Of a stretch of DNA of 64,000 nt, positions 1 through 7,627 are shown one piece after another. The stretch spans positions 1,379,444-1,443,443 of the forward strand of contig JABFRN010000001.1 of the NCBI GenBank assembly GCA_013141175.1, given 5' to 3'. The stretch's first letter is position 1. Each line of letters starts with the position of its first letter. Both the position numbers and the translations under genes were made by a program. This stretch comes from Lysobacter sp. GTDB taxonomy: Bacteria > Pseudomonadota > Gammaproteobacteria > Xanthomonadales > Xanthomonadaceae. The notes under the pieces are model-generated. The model did no database searches and was not told the origin of the DNA. It saw nothing but the letters and a program-made list of their open reading frames with translations.

Positions 1-159
1 CTCGCCCTCCGCGTGGGCTTCTTCCGTCTTGTCAGCCGATGTGGCTTCCACAGATGCTGCGGCTTTGGGGTTTTCGGAACAGGCACTTAGCGCGAACAAC
101 AGTGCTGCGGCCAGCGGTAGCAGGGTCAGTCGGTGATTCAGCATATTGGTGGCTCTCAT
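1..159 (-). CDS. RND efflux periplasmic adaptor, N-terminal fragment (CzcB-like)
   Basis: Only the first 53 residues lie in the window; the gene runs off the left edge. The start is chosen because its ATG overlaps the TGA of the upstream CzcC-like gene (ATGA, 4 bp), typical of translational coupling. Visible are a lipoprotein signal (MRATNMLNHRL, a hydrophobic stretch, then a lipobox L-S-A-C with the Cys near residue 27) and a following charged Asp/Glu/His-rich segment (KTEEAHAEGE). Membrane-fusion subunits of CzcCBA-type heavy-metal pumps have such a lipid anchor, often followed by a His-rich segment, and are encoded right after the outer-membrane factor. The conserved hairpin and barrel domains lie outside the window, so the family is inferred mainly from position. 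Confidence 0.6.
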   Translation of the reverse strand, partial: MRATNMLNHRLTLLPLAAALLFALSACSENPKAAASVEATSADKTEEAHAEGE

Positions 160-1433
160 GGGGTGCGCTCCAGATCGGCCCAGTCTTCAAGACGGCCGGT
201 GGCAGCGAGGTAGTCGGTGTAGGTGCGCCACAGGCGCGCTTGCAGTTCGGCGCCGGCCAGTTGTGTGTCCAGCGTCTGCTTGAGCTGCAGCAGATAGTCC
301 GCGGTCGACAATTCGCCCTCGCGCCACAGGCGTTCGAGCAGATCTGCACGGCGTTCGACGTCGGTCCCACGGCTGCGCTTCCAGCCATTCCAAGCCGCGT
401 ATGTCGCGGCGTAGCTGTCGGTGACGCGACGGCGGTCGGCGTCCAGCGCCAACCTCACGCGCTCCAACTCAGCTTGGGCGGCATGGACATCAGCTTGGGC
501 TGCTACCACTTCGGCTCGGTAGCTGTTGCGGACGAACAGCGGGACGGTGACCGTAACTCCGAAAACGTTGTCTCGGGGACCGCCAACGTCGTATTCCTTG
601 CGTCCACCGTATGCACCGATGGTCGGATCGGCGACACGGCTGCGTCGGGCCACCATGACATCCCGTTCTGCGGCCTTGGCGGCGGCATCAGCCACCAGCC
701 ATTCCGGTAAGGCCTGCAGATCGTTAGTCATCGGTTCTGGCGCCGGCAAATCGTCGGTCGATAGTGGCGCTGCCAAAATCGCCTCGACGTTGCCGCCGAC
801 ACTGCGGAACCGCGCCTCCGCATCGGCTTGATCAGCTAACAGCTGCGATTGCTCCGCCTGGGCCTCATCGCGGGCCAACTGTGCCAGATCGCGCTCCAGC
901 CCTGAAATATCATCGGCTGCGAACTGCTTTGCGGCCAACTCGGCAAAGCGTGTCACCAGTGCCAGCCGGCGCTCCCCGGTACGAACGCGCTGCTGCGAGG
1001 CGTGTAGATCCGCCAAACCGGTTAGCCATTGTCGAGCGAAATCGCGTCGGCGTATTCGTGCTTCGGCAGTGGCCAGATCGACGCGGGCGCTGGCGGCATC
1101 GCTTCGGGCGCGGCGTTTGCCGCTCACATCCAGCGTGAGATTTATCCCTGCACTAGTAGTGCGCTCGCCTCCCTCATCGTCGCCGGAGAACTCCAGCTCA
1201 GGGTTATACAGCGGCTGTCCCGCAGCATCGAGACGAGCGCGAGCCGCCGCCAGTTGGGCTTCGGTGGCGCGATAACTGGGATGTTGCTGCCATGCAGCTC
1301 GCAGCGCCTGACGAACAGGCGCGGTGGTGATGCCGGGTTCTGTGGCATTTGCCACGCTCAGACAAACGCTGCCGGCCAATACGGCCATGGCAGCGCGCGC
1401 GACAACACGTCGCGCCAAGTAAGAAAAGGGCAT
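156..1433 (-). CDS. czcC: TolC-family outer-membrane efflux protein, CzcC-like
   Basis: A 425-residue outer-membrane factor of a tripartite RND pump, which would form the exit duct for metal ions. The start at MPFSYLARR is preferred over a longer in-frame start because it gives a clean signal peptide ending in SVANA and has AGAGGA about 8 bases upstream. The protein shows the two internally similar TolC halves: long Ala/Arg/Glu-rich helical segments (APVRQALRAAWQQHPSY near the start of the mature protein, and the second-half repeat around RNSYRAEVVAAQADVHAAQAEL, quoted here only in part as RNSYRAEVVAAQADVHA). It follows a CzcI-like gene and overlaps the adaptor gene. Assignment to the metal (CzcC) branch rests on the CzcI-like neighbour. 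The substrate (Co, Zn, Cd or Cu) cannot be read from the sequence. Confidence 0.8.
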   Translation of the reverse strand: MPFSYLARRVVARAAMAVLAGSVCLSVANATEPGITTAPVRQALRAAWQQHPSYRATEAQLAAARARLDAAGQPLYNPELEFSGDDEGGERTTSAGINLTLDVSGKRRARSDAASARVDLATAEARIRRRDFARQWLTGLADLHASQQRVRTGERRLALVTRFAELAAKQFAADDISGLERDLAQLARDEAQAEQSQLLADQADAEARFRSVGGNVEAILAAPLSTDDLPAPEPMTNDLQALPEWLVADAAAKAAERDVMVARRSRVADPTIGAYGGRKEYDVGGPRDNVFGVTVTVPLFVRNSYRAEVVAAQADVHAAQAELERVRLALDADRRRVTDSYAATYAAWNGWKRSRGTDVERRADLLERLWREGELSTADYLLQLKQTLDTQLAGAELQARLWRTYTDYLAATGRLEDWADLERTP

Positions 1434-1497
1434 AGAAAGATCCTCTGAGTCGACAATGACCTTCAGTGACACGGCACTGAAAGCGTTTGTATTCGAC

Positions 1498-1890
1498 TCA
1501 GATGATCGGAGGACGGAGCTGGGCTTGCAGAGGAGGTTCTGGCGGCCGAGAACCAGCACCGGACGCGGGCATATGCCCTGTCATGAAAACAAAACAAGCA
1601 GGCACTACAGCGACATCCGCCACCTGATGGCAGGCACCGTGAGAACAACTGCTGGCGTGTGCCGATGGTGTTGGAACCGGATCGTCACCCGTACCCGTTG
1701 ACGGTGGTGCCTTCAGATTGGCGGCATACTCACCGGCCTCCTGACCAAAGCCCAGGTCAGCCATGTCATGACCGACGCAAGCCGCAGCTGCACCAATCTT
1801 CAACCCGAATAGAAGCAACACAAAGACTGCCAAGCGCGTCGAAGTGCGCAGCCGGTTGAGAAGTCGGGCGTTGGCTGGGGGGGCAAACAT
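1498..1890 (-). CDS. CzcI-like small periplasmic metal-resistance protein
   Basis: A 130-residue exported protein encoded 64 bp upstream of the CzcC-like gene on the same strand. The start MFAPPANARLL is chosen because a hydrophobic signal segment (RLAVFVLLLFGLKIGAAAA) follows at the right distance; an in-frame start 14 codons upstream exists but adds nothing recognisable. The mature part has a central Ser/Cys/His cluster (SCSHGACHQ) and a late F-M-T-G-H-M segment, both plausible metal ligands, and ends Pro-rich. CzcI-type proteins sit first in czcICBA operons and are thought to influence metal-dependent expression. The family call is from position, size and signal peptide, not from a diagnostic motif. 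It could also be an unrelated metallochaperone. Confidence 0.5.
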   Translation of the reverse strand: MFAPPANARLLNRLRTSTRLAVFVLLLFGLKIGAAAACVGHDMADLGFGQEAGEYAANLKAPPSTGTGDDPVPTPSAHASSCSHGACHQVADVAVVPACFVFMTGHMPASGAGSRPPEPPLQAQLRPPII

Positions 1891-2119
1891 CCTAGATAGG
1901 CTACAGGCAGATCCGTGCGTTACACAATACACAATTTCGTCGGAAGTAAGGCGTGTCCCGTCCGCAGACGGGTCGCAAGGCCGGGACCGCCCTTTCCAAG
2001 CAGCGCACTGTTACGCTACGCTGCGATCCGGCGTGAGAGAGCGTTTGGATTTCACGTGCTCTGGCTGCGCCAATTTCTTTCGTCGAATCTCTCTCGGACG
2101 GTATTTCCGCTGTCGCAGA

Positions 2120-4972
2120 TCAACGCACAGGCTCGGGTGCCGCAGAGGTTTCTTCCGGCACGTTGCCCGCCAACGCGCGCACCAGTTGGTCTGCGCGGAT
2201 GTACTTCCGCCAGGCGGCGTTGACGTCCTCGAGACTCAACTCGGTGATCCGTTGTTCGAGGGGCGCGTTGATTGCCCGCGCGCCGGTCCGCAGCGTCTGT
2301 AGCTGGCGGCCCAGCAGCAGGCCCGGCTGGGCGGCGAGGCGTCGTTGCTCCTGCAGATATCCGGTCTTGGCCAGCGCCAGTTCGTCAGCGCCAAACCCGT
2401 TGCGCTCGACCATCTCCAACTCATCGGCCAACGCGCTCTCTACGCGCTGGCGATCGCTCACCGCGAAGCTCGCGGAGGCGCGCCACGACGAGCTGGGCGC
2501 GGTGGCGTTCCAGTCGAGCTGGGACCACGCCCCGTAGCTCAGGCCTTCGCGCTCGCGCAGCCGGCGCCAGAGCCGGCCGCTGCCCTGCTGACCGAACATG
2601 CGATTCGCCAGCGCGAGCGCCAGCGCATCCCGCTCCCCCTCGCGCAGCGGCAGGAAGGCGGCCCAGCTCAGGAACGCATTGTCGGTGCCCGAACTCCGCC
2701 AGATCAGCGTTTTGGGCGCAGGCGCCTGCCGCTGTTCGTCGTCGACGAGTGCCGGCGCCCCAGCGCGATCGGCGGCCAACAACGGCTTCAGGTGGCGCTC
2801 CATCGCTTTCGCCACTGCCGCCGCGTCCATGTCACCGACAACGGCCATCCGCACTTCCCGCAGCGGCAGCAGCGCTGCCCTGGCCTGTTCGATGTCGGCC
2901 AGCCCGACGCGCTGCAGCGAGGCCATTTCCTCCTCGATCGTCGGTGCGTAGCGCACGTCGTTTTCCGCGTACGGTTTGCCGTGCCGCGACAGGAGTTCGT
3001 CGAGGCGTGCCGAGGGGTCCTGCGAGGCACGATCGAGCCTGCCCCGCCATTTCCGCTTCTCGCCCTCAAGCGCCGCCTCTTCGAAGCGGCCGGCCTCGAG
3101 CAGCGCACGCACCCGGGCCATCGCAGCATCGAACTGGCCGGTGCTGGTCTGGATGTCGATCAGCAGCTCCTGGCGGAAAAAGCCCACCGTCAATCCGGTC
3201 TCGATGCGGTCGAGTTCGAACTGGAACGCGGGTGCGCCGCCGGGCGTCGCGCGGTACGTACCGAGCATCGCGGCCATCAGGCCTGCGGCGCGCGTCTGCT
3301 CCTGCGATGACGTGGCCGCCAGCATCGGGATCGCCAGCCGGGCGAGCACCGCACCGCCGCGCTGCGGACGTCGCGTGACGGACAGCGCCAGGCGCCGGTC
3401 CGCGAGCATCCTGGTCTGGGGCCGGACTTCGGCCGCGGCATCGAAGGGCGCCGCCAACGTCTTGGCCGGGCGGGTCGCCCCGTTCGCTCCCGCTGGTTGC
3501 TCCGGCAATGCCACCGCACCGGTCGATGCCCGTGCCACCGGTGCGGCCGGGGCGCCGGTGGGAAGCAATGTCACCACCAGCGGCGTGCGGAGCCAGTCCG
3601 CTGCGACCCGACCCAAGTCCTCACGGGCGAGCGCCCGCATGCGCGCATAGTCGGCCAGATGCAGACGCCAGTCGCCGCGACCGGCCGCCTCGGACAGGTC
3701 TTCGGCCAGCCGCTCGGGGTCGTTGAATCGCCGCCGCCATTCCGCCATCCAGCCGTAGCGTGCCTGTTCGACCTGCTCCGGCGTCAGCGCAGCGGCATCG
3801 GCCAACGCCACGCGCAAGGCCTCGGCCACCGCTGCGGGCGCTTGCCCGGCCGCCGGCTGGGCGGCGAACAGCAGGGTGCCGCCGTCGGCCTGCTCACGTG
3901 CCTGTCCCAGCACCCTGGCGGCGATGCCGGCATCGACCAACCGCCGGTTCAGCAGCCCCGACGGCTCGCGCGTCAGGGCGTAAGCCAGCAGCCGCGCGGC
4001 GGCGGCGTCTCCGTCGCGCGCTCCTGGCCCCGGCGTTGCCGCCATGACGATGGGCCCCACGCCCGGCCGCGCCAGCGACAGCGACTGGGCGGTCGCGACC
4101 TCGTGCGACGGCCCCGGGCGGGTCTCTCCAGCGGGCTGCCCGGGTCCCTGCGGCAGGGCGCCGAAGTCCCGCGCGATGGTCCGCAAGGTCTCTTCGGTCT
4201 CGAACGCGCCTGTAACGACCAGCGTCGCCTTGTCCGGCCGATAGTGCTGGGCCCGCAACGCTGCCAGGCGAGGCGCGTCGAGCGATTCGATTTCGATCAG
4301 GCGTCCGATCGGCGCCCTTCCATACCCCTGGCCGGCATAGAGGGTCCACATCGATGCCTCGATCGCCACGCCCAGCGCCGAGCCCTGCGCACCTTGCATC
4401 TCGTTGCGGATCGCCCCGAGTTCGCCCGCCACCTGCCCGGGCTCGATCGCGCCGTCCGCGAGCGCTCCCGCCAGCCATTCGAGGTACCAGCGCTGCACTG
4501 CCGCATCCGCGGCGAAGCTGGCCATGAAGGTGGTCCGGTCATGCGACGTCGTCGCATTGGCGCGGATCCCGCGCTGCGCGATGGCGGCGGATGCACGCCC
4601 CTGGCCCAGGCGCGGCCTGAACATCAGGTGCTCGAGCACATGCATGGCCCCGCTCGCGCCCGCCGGGTCTTGCAGCGCGCCGGCCCGCACGGTGAGTTGC
4701 ACCGCGACGACCGGCTTCGACGCATCGGGCACCAGCAGTACCTGCAGCCCGTTGGGCAGCCGGTATTCGCTGATACCTTCGAGCGTCCGCACCGGAACCG
4801 GCTGCACGACAGCCGCTCCATCCCCTGCGGGAGCGGATGGGGTGACGGCCGACACCGGCAGCGAGGCCAACAGGCCGGCGGCGAGCAGGGCGGCAGCGCC
4901 CAGTCCAACCGTCCACCCGTGGGATCGGGCGCGCGCCCATGGGCGCGACGGCACGGCAAGGTTCAGGCGCAT
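2120..4972 (-). CDS. M16-family zinc metallopeptidase (full-length, two-half)
   Basis: A 950-residue peptidase with an N-terminal membrane segment or signal (about residues 21-43). The catalytic half carries the inverted zinc motif H111-V-L-E114-H115 and the third ligand E191 in N-E-M, exactly 76 residues later, as in the M16 family. A second, non-catalytic M16 half follows (about residues 500-930), so both halves of the clam-shell are in one chain. It is the last gene of the lanthipeptide operon and overlaps the SelO-like gene by 10 bp. M16 enzymes mature several RiPPs, so removal of remaining leader residues after C39 cleavage is a reasonable role here, but it is inferred from context. A general periplasmic proteolysis role is the alternative. 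Confidence 0.87.
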   Translation of the reverse strand: MRLNLAVPSRPWARARSHGWTVGLGAAALLAAGLLASLPVSAVTPSAPAGDGAAVVQPVPVRTLEGISEYRLPNGLQVLLVPDASKPVVAVQLTVRAGALQDPAGASGAMHVLEHLMFRPRLGQGRASAAIAQRGIRANATTSHDRTTFMASFAADAAVQRWYLEWLAGALADGAIEPGQVAGELGAIRNEMQGAQGSALGVAIEASMWTLYAGQGYGRAPIGRLIEIESLDAPRLAALRAQHYRPDKATLVVTGAFETEETLRTIARDFGALPQGPGQPAGETRPGPSHEVATAQSLSLARPGVGPIVMAATPGPGARDGDAAAARLLAYALTREPSGLLNRRLVDAGIAARVLGQAREQADGGTLLFAAQPAAGQAPAAVAEALRVALADAAALTPEQVEQARYGWMAEWRRRFNDPERLAEDLSEAAGRGDWRLHLADYARMRALAREDLGRVAADWLRTPLVVTLLPTGAPAAPVARASTGAVALPEQPAGANGATRPAKTLAAPFDAAAEVRPQTRMLADRRLALSVTRRPQRGGAVLARLAIPMLAATSSQEQTRAAGLMAAMLGTYRATPGGAPAFQFELDRIETGLTVGFFRQELLIDIQTSTGQFDAAMARVRALLEAGRFEEAALEGEKRKWRGRLDRASQDPSARLDELLSRHGKPYAENDVRYAPTIEEEMASLQRVGLADIEQARAALLPLREVRMAVVGDMDAAAVAKAMERHLKPLLAADRAGAPALVDDEQRQAPAPKTLIWRSSGTDNAFLSWAAFLPLREGERDALALALANRMFGQQGSGRLWRRLREREGLSYGAWSQLDWNATAPSSSWRASASFAVSDRQRVESALADELEMVERNGFGADELALAKTGYLQEQRRLAAQPGLLLGRQLQTLRTGARAINAPLEQRITELSLEDVNAAWRKYIRADQLVRALAGNVPEETSAAPEPVR

Positions 4973-6540
4973 GTGAGCTCCGGGTCGGTCAGGTGAATAT
5001 GGGTTTCTTCCGCAACGCCTTCATCGATGAAGGCGGCGATCGCTTCGCGCAGCGCCGGCAGATCCGCAGCGCTGGGATACCGGCCATCCAGGCGCACGTA
5101 GCACTCGTCCTTGAGCCGTTCGCGGTCGAGCCGTATCCGTGGCCTGGTCCAGCGCGCCCGGATCGCCCGGCGTGCCGCGACCGACGCATCCGATGCGTCC
5201 GGCATCACGGCCCCTGCCTCGCTGGCAATGCGCATCAGGTCGGCCTCCAGCCTGTCCAGCGCCGTCGCGCCGGGCATTGCGTGTGCCTGCCACGGCGTGC
5301 CCTCGAAGATCGACCACGCCTTGTGCCGCAATGGACGCAGCCAGAGGTCGAGTTCGCGCGCGAGGGGCGGGCCGGCCGGGCCCTTCAGCAAGGCTTGCGC
5401 ATCGACGTCCGCGAATCCCAACAAGCGCAGCAAGGTCGCGTACATGCCTTCGCCGTAGGCCCGGAGCACCTGGTCGCACGTGCGCGCCCGCCATATCCGG
5501 GCGGGTTCGCCATGGCCTGCGGTGAAGCGGAACCCGCATGCGACGCCATTGACGGTGTCGACGATGTCGCGAAACTCCTCGCCGCTGGGATGGTGTCCGG
5601 ATGCCACCCAATAGCGCGCCAGTGACGGCACCGCGGCGGTCGCGCCGAAGTCCAGCAGCCGGCCGTCGAGGGCGACATTGGAGGAGCTGACGCCCCCGTG
5701 CGGCAGACACAGCAGGTAGGTCGCTGCCAACTGCCGCGACCAACGCGCGAAGCCCGCCGTCAGTTGGTCCTGCAGCGGATCGGTTCCGCCGGCATGCCGT
5801 TCGAGCGCGGCGATCGTGCAACGCACGCGATGCGCATCCGCCAGTCCCGGCAACGCTTCGGTGCCTCGATAGAACGGTGCGCGCTCGAGATGCGCCGGCC
5901 GCAGGAACGCGCGACGCACCAGCAGACAGCAGCGTTCCGGCTTGGGTCCCTGATCGGTCTGCCACACCTGGACCGTGCCGGTCGCAATGATCGCCAGCGT
6001 GCGCACCGCGCCGTATGGCAATTCGCGATGCAGGATCTCGGCCAGCAACGATTCGCGGACGCACTCCTCGAGATACGCGCCGCCCGACGCATGCCCCACA
6101 TCGACGTCGCGGCCGATCAAGGGCGTCCGCCCCACGCCCTTCACGCAGTACGGGCCGATGATCGCAGCGCGACCGCTGCCGCCGTTGGTGCCGATGCCGC
6201 CGCCGCCATAGCGGTCGGCAGTGCCGGTCCGGTCGGGCGTCTCGCCATCCGCGCTGACCTTGTACGCGCAGGCCGCGAGCAGGTATGCGGTGTAGGCGGC
6301 GCGGTCGCCGTTCAACCGCGTCCAGGCCGGATCGGCTTCGGCTTCCTCGGTGTTCAACCAGAGCAGCGTTGCGCCCTGCAGCCTCGTCAGCGGCACCGGC
6401 ACATGACCATTCACCGGATCGAGCACATCCACCGCGACTTCGGCGTGTTGGCCAGCATCGAACAGGTTCATCGGGCGCGTCGACTCCAGGAGTTTCAGGG
6501 GCTCGGGGATTTCAGGGGAGATGCGTAAAGGGATAGCCAC
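4963..6540 (-). CDS. SelO/MchC-like protein (pseudokinase-fold, YdiU family-like)
   Basis: A 525-residue protein with landmarks of the SelO (YdiU) pseudokinase family, whose characterised members transfer AMP to proteins: K-G-V-G-R-T-P near residue 134, an R-E-S-L-L-A-E-I-L helix soon after, and the late catalytic-loop equivalent H-G-G-V-S-S-S-N followed by L-D-F-G near residue 290 (compare HGVMNTDN...DYG in SelO). MchC of class IIb microcin operons belongs to the same superfamily and is needed to finish the microcin post-translationally. The gene starts 3 bp after the HlyC-like gene and overlaps the M16 gene, so it is part of the operon. No signal peptide, so cytosolic. A role in modifying the lanthipeptide is inferred. 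The exact chemistry (AMPylation or a ligation intermediate) is open. Confidence 0.7.
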   Translation of the reverse strand: MAIPLRISPEIPEPLKLLESTRPMNLFDAGQHAEVAVDVLDPVNGHVPVPLTRLQGATLLWLNTEEAEADPAWTRLNGDRAAYTAYLLAACAYKVSADGETPDRTGTADRYGGGGIGTNGGSGRAAIIGPYCVKGVGRTPLIGRDVDVGHASGGAYLEECVRESLLAEILHRELPYGAVRTLAIIATGTVQVWQTDQGPKPERCCLLVRRAFLRPAHLERAPFYRGTEALPGLADAHRVRCTIAALERHAGGTDPLQDQLTAGFARWSRQLAATYLLCLPHGGVSSSNVALDGRLLDFGATAAVPSLARYWVASGHHPSGEEFRDIVDTVNGVACGFRFTAGHGEPARIWRARTCDQVLRAYGEGMYATLLRLLGFADVDAQALLKGPAGPPLARELDLWLRPLRHKAWSIFEGTPWQAHAMPGATALDRLEADLMRIASEAGAVMPDASDASVAARRAIRARWTRPRIRLDRERLKDECYVRLDGRYPSAADLPALREAIAAFIDEGVAEETHIHLTDPELTCA

Positions 6541-6543
6541 GGA

Positions 6544-7494
6544 TCAAAGGGCGTCCAGCGCCGCCACGCCGGTCCCCGTCAGCACCCGACGCAGTCCGGT
6601 ATGCAGCGCAGCGGCTTGCGCCGCGAGCGCCGACTGCGCGCCAGGAGCGGACGCCGCGCCTGCACAGGTCGCCGCCAGCACGTCGCCTTCGGAGTAGCAG
6701 GCCGGGCACAGCGCGGCGGCGCCGTGCTGCTGGAGCCGTGCCAGACCGTCGTCGGTGAGCAAGCCGTACGTCAGGAACGCCTCGGCGGCGCCATCGGGCG
6801 CGCGCACTTCCACGTATTGGCCCAGCCGCAGCGGCGTCACGAGCGCGTCGAGCAGTTCGGCGGGCTTCCGGTCCGCATGGACCGGATTGGCGCTCGCGAG
6901 CAGCAGCCAGTCGCCAAGCCGCCGGGCCTGGTCGAGCATTTCCAGGGCCTCGCCGCGCAGCTGCCCTCCACCGCCGTGCGCCAGGAAACCGCTGGCGGAT
7001 GCCGAAGGCACTGGCGCAGCGCTCAGGCGGAACGGCACCCGCAGCCGCTTGGCGGACCGCCAGCCCCGGTGCATCCGCGCATAGGCGATTTCGGCGACTG
7101 GCGACAGCGGCCCGCCGACAGCGGCACGCCGCAGCAACGCCCGCAGACCGACTTTGTGCAGGGCGAAATGCGCAATCCATGGCTCACCGCTCGCCGCGCC
7201 CGCCAGCTCGGCGGCATCGGCGCCGGCCAGCAGCGCTGCTTCGCCGGCCTCATCCAGTCGCTTCCACAGCAACGCGCCGGCCGGCCGGCCGTAGGTGTCG
7301 AAGTAGACCTCCACGCGCCCCTCGGCAAACGCATCGCAGAGTTGCCCGACATGCCAGCCGACACCGTGCGCGCCGGGCGGATTCTGCCCGGCCAGGCGCG
7401 GCAGCATCAGCCCGAGCAGCTGGCGCAGGCAGGCCGCCTTGTCCGAGGGGGCATCCAACGCGCGGCAGAGTTCCTCGAGTGTGTAGATGGTCAT
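6544..7494 (-). CDS. HlyC/RtxC-type acyltransferase-like protein, tandem domains (MchD-like)
   Basis: 316 residues from the start MTIYTLEEL, which has GAGGA a few bases upstream; longer starts read into non-coding sequence. Two HlyC-like segments can be seen. The first includes W-H-V-G-Q-L-C-D-A-F-A-E-G-R-V-E-V-Y-F-D followed by G-R-P-A-G-A. The second includes L-L-L-A-S-A-N-P-V-H, then G-Q-Y-V-E-V and A-F-L-T-Y-G-L-L-T, matching the S-x-L-H ... Q-Y-x-L ... W-A-x-L-S pattern of RTX-toxin acyltransferases, including the expected His. Microcin H47/M MchD proteins are related and work with MchC. Here the gene directly precedes the SelO/MchC-like gene, reproducing that pair inside a lanthipeptide operon. 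The donor and acceptor are unknown. Confidence 0.62.
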   Translation of the reverse strand: MTIYTLEELCRALDAPSDKAACLRQLLGLMLPRLAGQNPPGAHGVGWHVGQLCDAFAEGRVEVYFDTYGRPAGALLWKRLDEAGEAALLAGADAAELAGAASGEPWIAHFALHKVGLRALLRRAAVGGPLSPVAEIAYARMHRGWRSAKRLRVPFRLSAAPVPSASASGFLAHGGGGQLRGEALEMLDQARRLGDWLLLASANPVHADRKPAELLDALVTPLRLGQYVEVRAPDGAAEAFLTYGLLTDDGLARLQQHGAAALCPACYSEGDVLAATCAGAASAPGAQSALAAQAAALHTGLRRVLTGTGVAALDAL

Positions 7495-7627
7495 GCAGTC
7501 CTCGGCGCATCGAGACGGCCCGCGATCGCTGGAGGTGGCGCAGCCGGACCGACGGCCGACACCGGGCATCGTCCGCGCGGGCTGCCGGATGCATGGCGGG
7601 CATGGTCGGTGGACATTGGCGAAGTCT

